A stretch of DNA of 64,000 bases from UBA5614 sp034678545 (GCA_034678545.1 JAXDBS010000095.1:66190-130189); one strand, 5' to 3'; positions 34,399 through 44,162 are shown, counted from the stretch's first letter. A program made the numbers and translations. The notes: generated from the sequence alone by a model not told the origin.

Positions 34399-35913
34399 AT
34401 GAAGAGAAAAATCCGGCTCCTTATCATCCTGGCCCTGATAGCGGCAGTAATAATAGGTTATGCAGCATACAGGAAAAAACAAAGCCGCCCGGAGTGGAGG
34501 CTGGCAAGCTCCAGCCGGGGCACGATCAGGGAAGAGGTCACCGCCAGCGGGACTTTGAGCCCATCATCGCAGGTGGAGGTCGGGACGGAAGTATCCGGCA
34601 AGATTGTCAAACTCTACAAGGATTTCAACGATGCAGTCAGAAGGGGAGAACTGCTCGCCAAGCTGGACACGGATAACTTGGAAACGAATCTGGAAATGGC
34701 CCGTTCCGATGTCAGCAAGGCGCAGATCAATGTCCGGGAAGCCAAGCTGGACCTGGACCTGCAGACTGAGTTGCATGACAAGGGCATGAGCACCGCCTAC
34801 GAATTGCAAAAAGCCCGGAATTCCCATGACCAAGCAGTGCTGAACCTGGCCAACGCCCGCGCCTCCCTCAAGCGCAGCGAAACCAATCTGCATAACGCGA
34901 TCATCACTTCTCCCATTGACGGAGTGGTCATTTCCCGCAACGTGGAGGAAGGCCAGACCGTGGCGGCCAGCATGAACGCGCCCACCCTATTCGTCATAGC
35001 CAACAACCTGCAGAAAATGCAGATCAAGGCGGACGTGGACGAGGCAGACATTGGCAAGATCAGGGTCGGGCAGCCAGTGGAGTTCACGGTAGACGCCTTT
35101 GCCGACGAGCAGTTCGAAGGCGCTGTCCAGCAGGTCAGGCTCAGCCCCAGCAGCGCCAATAACGTTGTCACCTACACTGCCATCATTGACGTCCAGAATC
35201 CGCAGCTCAAGCTGCTGCCGGGCATGACGGCCAACGTCACGATCGTGATCCAGTCCCTGGAAAACATTTTGCGCATCCCGGAAGCGGCGATCCGCTTCAA
35301 GCCCAGCAAGGAACTTTGGGAGCAGTTTGGGCTGAGATGGGAAGAGCAGTTGGCTCGCAGTTCCAGCGCCCGTATGCAAAGGGGACAGATGGCCGGCAGC
35401 AACGGCCAGACAGCGCAAATCGGGCCGACCGGCATGAACAGCACAAGCTCCAAGCCTTCAGCCGGGATACCGGACAGCCTGAACGCAAAACCGGATAAGA
35501 TGAAATCCGAGCAGAGAGCCGAATTTCGCCAGAAATTACGCACTGAAGGAAGCAGGCCTGCTCCGGCTGATCAGACCGGTGAACCAAGGACAGGCCGGCA
35601 AAGAGGCGACCCCGGCCAGGGGCATCCCCCGGCGAATGTGGCCGTGACTCAATCTTCCGATCAGAGCGCTCCGGCAGATGCAACGTTTGCAGAAATAAAA
35701 CCCAGCCGCAACAGGATCTGGATCCTGTCAGATGGTAAACCGCAGCCTCTGGAGATCGTTACCGGCATCTCAGACGGCACTTTCATCCAAGTCATCTCGG
35801 GATTGAAAGCAGACCAGCAGTTCATTACAGGAGTCACTTACAAGAATTCCAAGCAGGCCAACGCCACCAACGGATCAGCTTTCAGGTCCGGCGGTTTCGG
35901 ACCCCCGCGCTAA
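34399..35913 (+). CDS. MacA-like periplasmic adaptor of an ABC exporter
   Basis: An RND/HlyD membrane-fusion protein, 504 residues from the ATG at 34399 (GGAAG five bases upstream; an ATG at 34387 is possible). N-terminal anchor LLIILALIAAVIIGYAA, lipoyl half GTLSPSSQVEVGTEVSGKI, an alpha-helical hairpin at about 85-165, and the second lipoyl half with SPIDGVVISRNVEEGQTV. Between about residues 315 and 430 is a long Ser/Pro/Gln-rich insert of low complexity before the last membrane-proximal strands. It bridges the inner-membrane pump to an outer-membrane channel; no TolC gene is near. Confidence 0.92.
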   Translation: MKRKIRLLIILALIAAVIIGYAAYRKKQSRPEWRLASSSRGTIREEVTASGTLSPSSQVEVGTEVSGKIVKLYKDFNDAVRRGELLAKLDTDNLETNLEMARSDVSKAQINVREAKLDLDLQTELHDKGMSTAYELQKARNSHDQAVLNLANARASLKRSETNLHNAIITSPIDGVVISRNVEEGQTVAASMNAPTLFVIANNLQKMQIKADVDEADIGKIRVGQPVEFTVDAFADEQFEGAVQQVRLSPSSANNVVTYTAIIDVQNPQLKLLPGMTANVTIVIQSLENILRIPEAAIRFKPSKELWEQFGLRWEEQLARSSSARMQRGQMAGSNGQTAQIGPTGMNSTSSKPSAGIPDSLNAKPDKMKSEQRAEFRQKLRTEGSRPAPADQTGEPRTGRQRGDPGQGHPPANVAVTQSSDQSAPADATFAEIKPSRNRIWILSDGKPQPLEIVTGISDGTFIQVISGLKADQQFITGVTYKNSKQANATNGSAFRSGGFGPPR

Positions 35914-35923
35914 GGGATCAGGC

Positions 35924-36667
35924 ATGGCGGAAACCCTAGTGAGAATTGAGCACCTGACCAAGGTGTATAAAATGGGCGATGTGGAAGTACACGCACTGCG
36001 GGGAGTGGATCTTCAGATCAGGCAGGGTGAGTTCATAGCCATCATGGGGGCCAGCGGGTCGGGTAAAACCACGCTGATGAACCTGATCGGCTGCCTGGAC
36101 AAACCGTCGACCGGAACCTACAGTCTGGACGGTATTGACGTGCACACGATCTCCGAAGAGGACCTGGCCCAACTGCGCAACCAGAAGATCGGTTATGTCT
36201 TCCAATCCTTCTACCTGCTGCCCCGAACCACGGCTTATGAGAACGTGGAACTGCCGCTTCTGTACAGGACCAGGCTGTCCCATCACGAGCGGAGGGAGCT
36301 GACCCACAAAGCCATGCGCAATGTAAGCATCGAAGACCGGGCCCACCATTTCCCCAACCAGCTTTCCGGAGGCCAGCAGCAACGCGTGGCCATCGCCCGC
36401 GCCATAGTCAACGAGCCGGTAATCCTGCTGGCTGATGAGCCGACCGGCAACCTAGACTCGCGGACCAGCGTCGAAGTCATGACAGTGTTTCAGGAACTGC
36501 ACAACAAGGGAATAACGATCATCCTGGTCACGCATGAAAATGATATTTCCCAATACGCGCAGCGGATTATCACCTTCCGTGACGGCAGGATCAAATCCGA
36601 TTTGCCCAACCATTCGATCCGCAACGCCTCGGAAGATTTATCGGCGCTTCCGCCCCTGGAGGACTGA
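35924..36667 (+). CDS. MacB-type ABC transporter ATP-binding protein
   Basis: A 247-residue LolD/MacB-family ATPase. Walker A GASGSGKTT near residue 43, the Q loop, signature LSGGQQQRVAIARA, Walker B VILLADEPTGNLD and the H loop VTHE. It lies 10 bases after the adaptor gene and is followed at one base by the permease gene. Together they form a MacA-MacB tripartite exporter, split into separate ATPase and permease genes. Substrate unknown. Confidence 0.94.
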   Translation: MAETLVRIEHLTKVYKMGDVEVHALRGVDLQIRQGEFIAIMGASGSGKTTLMNLIGCLDKPSTGTYSLDGIDVHTISEEDLAQLRNQKIGYVFQSFYLLPRTTAYENVELPLLYRTRLSHHERRELTHKAMRNVSIEDRAHHFPNQLSGGQQQRVAIARAIVNEPVILLADEPTGNLDSRTSVEVMTVFQELHNKGITIILVTHENDISQYAQRIITFRDGRIKSDLPNHSIRNASEDLSALPPLED

Positions 36668-36668
36668 C

Positions 36669-37886
36669 ATGACCGTTCCCGCCATTTTCCGGATCGCTGT
36701 GAAATCCCTGCAGCGCAACAAAACCCGCACCATCCTCACCATGCTTGGCATCATCATCGGCGTGGCGGCCGTGATCACCATGCTGGCCATCGGAGGCGGC
36801 GCCAAGAAGATCGTCGATGAACAGATCAGCAGCATGGGCACCAACGTTCTGACCATTACTTCCAACTTCGGCAGCAACCGCACCACTGCGCGCAGCGAAG
36901 CCGGCACAGGCAACATGCTCACCCTGGAAGACGCCCAGGCCATCCGGGAACAGGTGGGCGGCGTGCTTTACGTTTCGCCTGTAGTCAGGTCCTTCGGCCA
37001 GCTCAAATACGGCAATCAGAACTGGCGCACCCAGGTCATGGGCGCGGATGTGGATTTCTTTTACATTAGGGACATGGAATTGGAACAGGGAGAGTTTTTC
37101 AACAGCAGCCATGTCCGCTCCGGAGTGAAGGTTTGCGTCATCGGCAAGACCGTGGCGGACAACCTGTTCGGGGATGCCGATCCGATAGACAAAGTGATCC
37201 GGGTCAGAAACATACCAGTCAAGGTCGTGGGAGTGCTCAAGTCTAAGGGCCAAAGTGTGATGGGCGGAGATCAGGACGACGTGGTGCTCGCGCCTTATAC
37301 CATGGTGCTGACGAGATTCCTGGGCGGCCGGCGGCCGACGCTCCAGATCTATGCTTCGGCGGAATCAAAGGACGCCATGCTCAGGGTTCAGCAGGATATC
37401 ACGGACCTTTTACAGCAAAGGCACCGGGATACAACTTCGGAGGATTTCTTCGTGCGCAGCCAGACCGACATCGCCGAAACTTCGGAAGAAGTGTCCAATA
37501 CCATGACGCTTTTACTGGCCAGCATTGCGGGGATCTCGCTATTGGTAGGCGGGATAGGGATTATGAACATCATGCTGGTATCGGTCACGGAACGCATCAA
37601 GGAGATCGGCATCCGCATGGCGGTAGGCGCCAAAAAGCGTGATGTGCTGCTTCAGTTCATCATCGAAGCCATCACCATCAGCATCATAGGCGGAGTGATC
37701 GGGATCGGGATCGGGATTGGGGCTGCCCAGATCATAGGACACACGCAGAATTGGACGATTTCGATCAGCGGTTGGTCAGTGCTGCTGGCAGTGGGCTTTT
37801 CCTGCGCTATCGGCATCTTTTTCGGTTGGTATCCGGCCCGTAAAGCCGCCAATCTGAACCTGATCGACGCCCTCAGGTACGAATAG
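36669..37886 (+). CDS. MacB-type ABC transporter permease
   Basis: 405 residues. One N-terminal membrane segment (TILTMLGIIIGVAAVITMLA), a large periplasmic MacB_PCD domain with the QISSMGTNVLTI segment, and three C-terminal membrane segments containing GIGIMNIMLVSVTERIKEIG, the FtsX-family core. GGAGG sits before the ATG at 36669, one base after the ATPase stop. It probably dimerises with the ATPase to drive substrate from the periplasm. It is convergent with the EF-G gene, with two bases between stops. Confidence 0.94.
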   Translation: MTVPAIFRIAVKSLQRNKTRTILTMLGIIIGVAAVITMLAIGGGAKKIVDEQISSMGTNVLTITSNFGSNRTTARSEAGTGNMLTLEDAQAIREQVGGVLYVSPVVRSFGQLKYGNQNWRTQVMGADVDFFYIRDMELEQGEFFNSSHVRSGVKVCVIGKTVADNLFGDADPIDKVIRVRNIPVKVVGVLKSKGQSVMGGDQDDVVLAPYTMVLTRFLGGRRPTLQIYASAESKDAMLRVQQDITDLLQQRHRDTTSEDFFVRSQTDIAETSEEVSNTMTLLLASIAGISLLVGGIGIMNIMLVSVTERIKEIGIRMAVGAKKRDVLLQFIIEAITISIIGGVIGIGIGIGAAQIIGHTQNWTISISGWSVLLAVGFSCAIGIFFGWYPARKAANLNLIDALRYE

Positions 37887-37888
37887 AA

Positions 37889-39979
37889 TCAATAGCCCCG
37901 GATGCGTTTCAGGACATTGGCCTGCACATTCGGCGGGGTGATCTCGTATTTCTTGAATTCCAGAGTGTAAACCGCCCGGCCCTGGGACAGGGACCTGATC
38001 CGCGTCGCATATCCGAACAGCTCGCTGAGCGGGACCTCCGCCACAATTTCCTGCTGGTACTCGTTGTGCCGTCTGAAGAAATCCACCTTGCCGCGCTTGG
38101 AGTTGATATCGCCGATGATATCACCCACAAATTCGTCCGGAGTGAGCACGGACAGAAGCATGATTGGTTCCATGATGACCGCTTCCGCTTCCCGCAGAGC
38201 TTTGTTGACAGCCATGGAGGTGGCGATGTGGAAAGCCATTTCGCTGGAGTTTACCGGATCGAAGCTGCCTCCGACGAGTTCCACCCTCACCCTTTCGACA
38301 TTGCCGTTGATCAGGGGACCGTCATTCAGGGAATTGAGCGCGCTCTCCTGGATCGCTTTCCAATATACGGGCGGGATAATGTCTTCCGAAACCAGATTGG
38401 CGTATATGTTCTTCATGCCTTCCGGCAGGCTGTTCAGCGCAAGCGGCGTAAGGCGGATGCTGACTGCAGCGAAATTGACCTTGCCGCCCATATCGCGCTG
38501 GAACATTTCATCCATCGAGACCTGTCTGGTGATGGTTTCCTTGTATGACACCTGCGGCGTTCCGACATTGGCCTGGACATTGAATTCCCTTTTGAGGCGG
38601 TCCACGATGATATCAAGATGCAGTTCTCCCATGCCCGAGATCAGGGTCTGCCCGGTTTCCTTATCTACGCGCACATTGAAGGTCGGGTCTTCTTCCTCCA
38701 GGCGGGACAAGGCGTCTTTAAGTGCGTCCTGGTCAGCCTTGGTCTTGGGCTCGATGGCGATCGAGATCACTGTGTCAGGGAATTGCATCCTGGATAGCCG
38801 GATATTTGCATTGTCGGCCGTAATGGTGTCACCCGTGATCAACTGCTTGGGTCCGACCACAGCGCCGATGTCGCCTGCTGTCAGCTGCTCCAGGTCATGC
38901 TTGCGGTTGCTCATCATTTGCAGGATTCGGGACACGCGTTCTTTGCGTCCCGTGGTCTGGTTGACAAAGCTGTCACCTTTTTTCAGGACTCCTGAATAGA
39001 CGCGGATATAGACAAGTTTTCCCACATATTTATCGATCTGGACTTTGAAAGCCAGCGCCACCAGCGGTTCACGGGGATCGCAGGAAACCGTTACTGTTTC
39101 GTTTGTTTCGTGCTTGAATCCCTGGGTGCAGCCGATGTCCAGAGGCGAAGGCAAGTAATCGCAGACTGCATCCAGTAAAAGCTGCACGCCTTTGTTCCTG
39201 AGCGAGCTACCACACAACACGGGCACCAGCTGATTGCGCACAGTCCCTTTGCGGATGGCCCTTTTCAGCACCCCTTCCGTTATGGCTTCCCCGTCCAGAT
39301 AGCAGGTGAGCAGTTCATCATCAAACTCGGCGACCGTTTCCAACAGCTGATCACGGTATAGCCTTGCCTTTTCCAGGTGGCTGTCCGGGATTTCCTCGCG
39401 GTGCACGGTGAAGCCCTGGGAATTGGGGTCGAACTTGAAAACCTGCATAGTTACGAGGTCAATGATGCCGGAAAGGTTTTCCTCTTTGCCGAGCGGGAGG
39501 TTGATCGGAATCGCCTTGGTGGTCAGGCGCTCGTGGATCATGGCGATGACGCGCTCGTAATCAGATCCCAGCCTGTCCAGTTTGTTTACGAAAGCCAGAC
39601 GCGGGACCTGATAGCGTTCCGCCTGATGCCAGACAGTTTCGGATTGCGGCTCCACTCCGCCTACCCCGCAAAATATACCGACCGCTCCATCCAGTACGCG
39701 TAATGATCTTTCCACTTCTGCTGTAAAATCCACGTGTCCTGGCGTGTCGATGATGTTGATCTGGAAGTCATGCCAATGGCAGGCAACAGTGGCTGCCGTG
39801 ATCGTGATGCCGCGTTCGCGTTCCTGTTCCATCCAGTCCGTAAATGTATTGCCGTCGTGGACCTCACCCATCTTGTGCAGAAAGCCGGTGTAGAACAGAA
39901 TCCTTTCTGTCGTCGTGGTCTTGCCGGCGTCAATGTGGGCGATGATCCCAATGTTGCGGATCCTGGATAGTTTGGTCAC
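37889..39979 (-). CDS. fusA: Elongation factor G (mitochondrial/spirochaete-type EF-G1-like)
   Basis: The ribosomal translocation GTPase, 696 residues and all five domains. G1 AHIDAGKTTTTER, ERGITI, DTPGHVDF, and NKLDR in place of the usual NKMDR. The stretch VRNQLVPVLCGSSLRNKGVQ and NKLDRLGSDYERV resemble mitochondrial EF-G1 and the spd subgroup of spirochaetes and planctomycetes as I remember them. The start is GTG at 39979 with AGGGG five bases upstream. It is outside the str operon and alone on its strand here. Another fusA may exist elsewhere in the genome. Confidence 0.93.
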   Translation of the reverse strand: MTKLSRIRNIGIIAHIDAGKTTTTERILFYTGFLHKMGEVHDGNTFTDWMEQERERGITITAATVACHWHDFQINIIDTPGHVDFTAEVERSLRVLDGAVGIFCGVGGVEPQSETVWHQAERYQVPRLAFVNKLDRLGSDYERVIAMIHERLTTKAIPINLPLGKEENLSGIIDLVTMQVFKFDPNSQGFTVHREEIPDSHLEKARLYRDQLLETVAEFDDELLTCYLDGEAITEGVLKRAIRKGTVRNQLVPVLCGSSLRNKGVQLLLDAVCDYLPSPLDIGCTQGFKHETNETVTVSCDPREPLVALAFKVQIDKYVGKLVYIRVYSGVLKKGDSFVNQTTGRKERVSRILQMMSNRKHDLEQLTAGDIGAVVGPKQLITGDTITADNANIRLSRMQFPDTVISIAIEPKTKADQDALKDALSRLEEEDPTFNVRVDKETGQTLISGMGELHLDIIVDRLKREFNVQANVGTPQVSYKETITRQVSMDEMFQRDMGGKVNFAAVSIRLTPLALNSLPEGMKNIYANLVSEDIIPPVYWKAIQESALNSLNDGPLINGNVERVRVELVGGSFDPVNSSEMAFHIATSMAVNKALREAEAVIMEPIMLLSVLTPDEFVGDIIGDINSKRGKVDFFRRHNEYQQEIVAEVPLSELFGYATRIRSLSQGRAVYTLEFKKYEITPPNVQANVLKRIRGY

Positions 39980-40278
39980 ATTATCCCCTGTCTATATTCG
40001 GAAAAAGTATTTTTCTGTGACAAAAACACAGATTGTGCCTGGCTGTCCATAAAAAACTTGCGCACCACCGCTAATGTCAACCAATGTGAAATGGAAACCA
40101 GATCGGCAGGGCACCAGCCCCGCCCTTGCATGTCAGCATGGCGCTAACATTAGTGAAACTCTTCCTCAACCTGGTCAGAATTGCAAAGTAGGAACCTGCT
40201 TTCGGGTTCTGTTTCTTGCAAGGAACAGCAGCCCGGTTAGACTTACCGAACTGCGGTAAAACCGGGTTCGCATTTTTC
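39980..40278. other. Gene-free interval with a bipartite hairpin
   Basis: No gene is supported between the EF-G start and the peptidase promoter. CCCGGTT (40232-40238) pairs with AACCGGG (40260-40266) and TTACCG (40243-40248) with CGGTAA (40254-40259), giving a two-part stem with a four-base bulge on one side. TTCGCATTTTT follows. It looks like a + strand terminator or RNA 3' end. I see no clear fusA promoter. Confidence 0.4.
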
Positions 40279-40307
40279 TTGACTTGGTTGATTCAGCAAT
40301 ATAATAT
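40279..40307 (+). promoter_or_regulatory. Sigma-70-like promoter of the M1 peptidase gene
   Basis: TTGACT at 40279-40284 and TAATAT at 40302-40307 with a 17-base spacer. Initiation would be some 15 bases before the ATG at 40330, with AAAGGGAGA as ribosome site between. Confidence 0.78.
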
Positions 40308-40329
40308 GTTCAGATAAAAGGGAGACATT

Positions 40330-43212
40330 ATGCTGAGAGAAAAAATGGTGTTGATTTGGCTGCTCTGTTTCACCGCGTTGGGAGTAACAAACCTATCTGC
40401 CATGCAGAAGTTCTGGAGCGACGAGCCCTCCACTCAAAGAGTGGAAAGGTATGATTCCCTCACCGGTTTTGACATCACAAAATACATCCAGACTATCAAG
40501 ATAAACGATGTGAGCCACTATATCGAAGGGAACATCAAAGCATTTGTCACCTCAGAAAGCAACCTGGCAGAAATGAAGTACGAGCTTATGGGAGGCACCC
40601 TGGCTGTCACCCAAGTGCTGGTCAACGATTCCGTCAGCACCTACACACACACAAATGGCGTCATCACCATTCCGGTCAATTTCACTCCCGGACAGCAGTT
40701 CACGACAAACGTTTTTTATTCAGGCGTGCCGGCCCTCAGCCCTTCTCCATATTCGATCGGCATGAAATTCAATACGACCGGGGTTTACACCCTGTCCAAT
40801 CCGGACGCGGGAAGGTATTACTGGCCCTGTTATGACCACCCCTGGGACAAGGCGCTGCTGGACCAGAACATAACAGTGCGCAGCGATTGGCTGGTGGCCG
40901 GCCAGGGCACCAGGACCGGCATAACGGATAACGGCAACGGTACCAGAACTCACCATTGGAGCCTTGCATCACCTGTCGCCACATATGTAATCGGCTTTGC
41001 GGCCGCTGCTTTTGTGGAATTCAACCAAATGGCAGGCAACGTCCCCATTCAGAATTTCGTGCTGCAGTCTGATTTGGCAGATGCCCAGGTCTCTTTTTCC
41101 CACGTTCCGGACATGATCTCCTTTTTCTCCGATTACTACGGACCCTATCCATTTGAAAAATACGGCATGGCCGGCATCAGCATTTCACCCTATGCCGCCA
41201 TGGAACACAACACCATGACTTTGCTGACTGCATCCCTGATCACGGGAACCTATTCCGGAGAAAACACCATCGCGCACGAACTGGGACACCAATGGTTTGG
41301 TGGCGCGGTAACGCCTCTCAGCATGGCGGAAGTCTGGCTCAAGGAAGGCTTTGCCGTCTATTCCGAGTTTCTCTTCAAACATCATTATTACGGCTGGAGC
41401 ACCGCCTTGTCCTATTTATGGTCGTCCATCCAAAGTTACTTTCTGAGTTACGAATCCAGCCATCCCACTAGCGTGATGTACGATCCGCCCTACAACAGCC
41501 TGTTCACGCCGTGCACCTATGAAAAAGGCGCTTCTGTCATCCATATGATGCGTTTGAGAATGGGAAATCCCACCTTCGAGAGCTTCATCCACACCTGGTT
41601 CAATACCTATAACGGCAGCAACGTGGTTTCAGCCGAATTCGAGGCCATGGCGGAGCAGGTCAGCGGGCTTGATTTTACTCAATTCTTCCACCAATGGGTC
41701 TATAGTCCGGGTATCCCATCCGCCAAACTTACCTATTTCACGGACGGCGTCGGACAAGCTAAGATCGTCGGCCAGACAACCAGTTCTTCCTCCACCCAGT
41801 TTGACATAGACATCCCGCTCAAACTCGCAAATTCAGCTTTATTGGACTCGGTGGTAGTGAGGGCGACGCCTGAGGGCTTTACCAACCTCGTTCCTTATGC
41901 CCCCGCTGCTGACAATCTGGCCCAGATCCAGATAGATCCCAATCACTGGGTGCTCAACCGCGGCTTTTCTGTAAATACATTCCAACTCACCCTCTGCGCC
42001 CCGGCCGATCATAGGGTCACCCTGACTTGGAACGCTCTGGCTTCGCCTGTTCCTTTGCTGGGTTACAATGTTTACCGCAGGCGGATACCGGAAGGAGCTT
42101 GGATGCGGCTCAACATGTTTCCGTTGGCAACTTTCTCCTACACGGACCTGACAGCACTCAACGGTTACACTTATCAGTACTACGTCACGGCCAAAGAGGA
42201 AGGCGGCTTCGAGTCCCTGCCCACTAACATTATGACCGCCACGCCGATCGAGTTTCCCTTCGACTGGGGCTTCCTGGTAGTGGACGAAACCCGGGACGGG
42301 ACAGGCACGGTATTCAATCCGACCGACCAGAGCGTTGATTCGTTCTATGCTTCCGTGTTAAGCTCCATGCCCTTCACCCAATGGGATTACAATGGTGTGG
42401 GATCACCCACGCTTTCCACGCTCAGCCATTACCCGCTGGTGCTTTGGCACTGCGATGACTACTCGGATTTTCAACTGGATGAAAATCTTTCCACCCTGGC
42501 CAGTTATGTCATCAGCGGAGGGAAACTGCTGATTTCCGGCTGGAAGTACCCCGGAGCTCTGCCGCAGGAGTTCTTTGACCAGTGGCTGAACGGAGTGGTG
42601 CCCCAGATCATTAACAACCCGCAGCTTATATCGGCCCAATCGGATTATTACCAGGATCTTCATCCTGACCCCGACAAGCTGACGCCGCTCTGGAACGGGA
42701 TGCTCAGTATGGCTTATGTCTTTCCTGAGGCTACGCAATTCTTCTACACCGCGGAAGTCCAGGACAGCCTGACCGGACAAGGCCTGCCTTTGGCCGTGAG
42801 AGCGGACAACAACGGCACTCTGGTCATGCTGGGTTTTCCGCTCTATTATATGCTGGAGGATGAGGTCCGCGCCTTTCTGGAACAACTGCTTCCCCAGCTT
42901 TGGGCTCAGGTTCCGGTGGTGGACGCATACAATCTGATAACTGCGGAAGAACTGCCCCTAATTTGTTATCCAAACCCCTGCTCCGATAGACTTTACCTCC
43001 GGTTGAGCGGAAAATCTTCTCCCGACGGTGTAATTTCCTTATACAACATCAAGGGGCAACTGATCAAGCGCTGGCAATGCCTTGACAACAAGGAACTGGT
43101 CTGGGACGGCCGTGACTCGGGTGAGCGTCCGGTTGCCGACGGTGTTTACCTGATCCGGATCTCGGACGGTAAACAACAGCGCAGCCGAAGGATCACACTG
43201 ATCAGGAATTGA
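40330..43212 (+). CDS. Secreted M1-family metallopeptidase with FN3 and FlgD-like tail
   Basis: 960 residues. Signal peptide up to about residue 24, an M1 aminopeptidase N-terminal beta domain, the AAMEH exopeptidase-like motif, and zinc site HELGH at 316-320 with the third ligand Glu339. A fibronectin type III domain (about 555-635) follows, then a domain beginning DWGFLVVDETRDGTG, probably a Rossmann-type domain, and a C-terminal FlgD-like/sorting domain (about 880-960) with SLYNIKGQLIKRW and WDGRDSGER. It probably degrades extracellular peptides, feeding an amino-acid fermenting life. It has its own promoter. Confidence 0.9.
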   Translation: MLREKMVLIWLLCFTALGVTNLSAMQKFWSDEPSTQRVERYDSLTGFDITKYIQTIKINDVSHYIEGNIKAFVTSESNLAEMKYELMGGTLAVTQVLVNDSVSTYTHTNGVITIPVNFTPGQQFTTNVFYSGVPALSPSPYSIGMKFNTTGVYTLSNPDAGRYYWPCYDHPWDKALLDQNITVRSDWLVAGQGTRTGITDNGNGTRTHHWSLASPVATYVIGFAAAAFVEFNQMAGNVPIQNFVLQSDLADAQVSFSHVPDMISFFSDYYGPYPFEKYGMAGISISPYAAMEHNTMTLLTASLITGTYSGENTIAHELGHQWFGGAVTPLSMAEVWLKEGFAVYSEFLFKHHYYGWSTALSYLWSSIQSYFLSYESSHPTSVMYDPPYNSLFTPCTYEKGASVIHMMRLRMGNPTFESFIHTWFNTYNGSNVVSAEFEAMAEQVSGLDFTQFFHQWVYSPGIPSAKLTYFTDGVGQAKIVGQTTSSSSTQFDIDIPLKLANSALLDSVVVRATPEGFTNLVPYAPAADNLAQIQIDPNHWVLNRGFSVNTFQLTLCAPADHRVTLTWNALASPVPLLGYNVYRRRIPEGAWMRLNMFPLATFSYTDLTALNGYTYQYYVTAKEEGGFESLPTNIMTATPIEFPFDWGFLVVDETRDGTGTVFNPTDQSVDSFYASVLSSMPFTQWDYNGVGSPTLSTLSHYPLVLWHCDDYSDFQLDENLSTLASYVISGGKLLISGWKYPGALPQEFFDQWLNGVVPQIINNPQLISAQSDYYQDLHPDPDKLTPLWNGMLSMAYVFPEATQFFYTAEVQDSLTGQGLPLAVRADNNGTLVMLGFPLYYMLEDEVRAFLEQLLPQLWAQVPVVDAYNLITAEELPLICYPNPCSDRLYLRLSGKSSPDGVISLYNIKGQLIKRWQCLDNKELVWDGRDSGERPVADGVYLIRISDGKQQRSRRITLIRN

Positions 43213-43357
43213 GCAGTCTGCAGAAGGTTTGGGGAAACAACCAAGGCCTGACCACTTCCCTTTGGCAGCTAAGTCCAAATGATTTCAGGGATTGGATATT
43301 TCCCTTGTCAGAAAGGGCGTTAAATTAAACTGGGTTCAAAATTTAGTGGAGAGTGCG

Positions 43358-43666
43358 ATGAGTAAGCAAGAGAAAGAGAAACAAATCCAAGGCTGCGACT
43401 GCCAAGAGGACGATTGCAGCTGCGATACGATCACCCTGGAAATGGAAGACGGCAGCTTTGAGAAATTCATATTCTACGGGACTCTGGAACACCAAAACAA
43501 GCATTATATAGCCCTTGCCCCCTTGGAAGGCGAGGAATATTTCATATACGGCCTCAAGGAAGCGGGGGAGGAGATGGAGATCTTTCCGATCGATGATATG
43601 AAAGAGCTGGAAGTGGTGGCCGAGGTGTTCGAACAGCGCATAACGGAGGAAGAGGAAGGGGAGTGA
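43358..43666 (+). CDS. DUF1292-family small acidic protein
   Basis: 102 residues starting MSKQEKEKQIQ. The core ITLEMEDGSFEKFIFYGTLE followed by YIALAPLEGEEYFIYGL is the DUF1292 pattern seen in small proteins of Firmicutes and others, function unknown. Before it stands a Cys-rich group, CDCQEDDCSC, which could bind metal and is not part of the family core. GTGGAGAG precedes the ATG at 43358. A strong terminator follows. Confidence 0.85.
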   Translation: MSKQEKEKQIQGCDCQEDDCSCDTITLEMEDGSFEKFIFYGTLEHQNKHYIALAPLEGEEYFIYGLKEAGEEMEIFPIDDMKELEVVAEVFEQRITEEEEGE

Positions 43667-43700
43667 TCCCCAGGCAATTATTCGCAACTCATTTGAATGG

Positions 43701-43728
43701 GGAGGCTCAACTGCAGCCTCCTTTTTTC
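43701..43728 (+). terminator. Rho-independent terminator after the DUF1292 gene
   Basis: GGAGGCT (43701-43707) pairs with AGCCTCC (43715-43721) around a seven-base loop, followed by TTTTTT. Confidence 0.9.
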
Positions 43729-43738
43729 TTAATTCCAA

Positions 43739-44162
43739 CTATGCGGTGACGGATCGCATCCCCTGATTTTCTTTCCCTAAGTGACAAAGCTCAATCTACC
43801 CGTGTAGCGATCACATACAATATTGCCTGGTTACATCCTCTGCCGGAAACAGGTTTCCGGGTTGGGGTTGCCTCCATCTTGTGTGGATAGCGGATTTCAG
43901 TCAAGAAGTGGATCATAATTACGATTTACGAATTACTGATAGTTGCGGTAAGAAACAGAGTAAAGAGCGGATTGTCCCTTGCTTGATGGAAGACCTGAGT
44001 TTACCACTTTCGCAGGAACGACGGCTTTGTGAAACGGAAAATGGGGCGGAGCCTTGCACCATAAAGGAGCGGCTGGCGGGAACAGACAAAAGATTATGAA
44101 TTATGGATATGGCTGGCGATTTAAATGATTCGTGGATATCAGATTGTATTTCGAATATCTGA
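43739..44162. other. Gene-free interval upstream of the priA stop
   Basis: This stretch between a + strand terminator and the 3' end of priA has no credible gene. A 72-codon frame at 43881-44099 has no ribosome site or family resemblance. It contains one compact palindrome, CCGGAAAC (43843-43850) against GTTTCCGG (43853-43860), with a two-base loop. The flanks are AT-rich and look degraded. Confidence 0.5.

Noticed and set aside
43881..44099. A 72-codon frame between the DUF1292 gene and priA
   Set aside because: No ribosome site, odd composition and no family resemblance.
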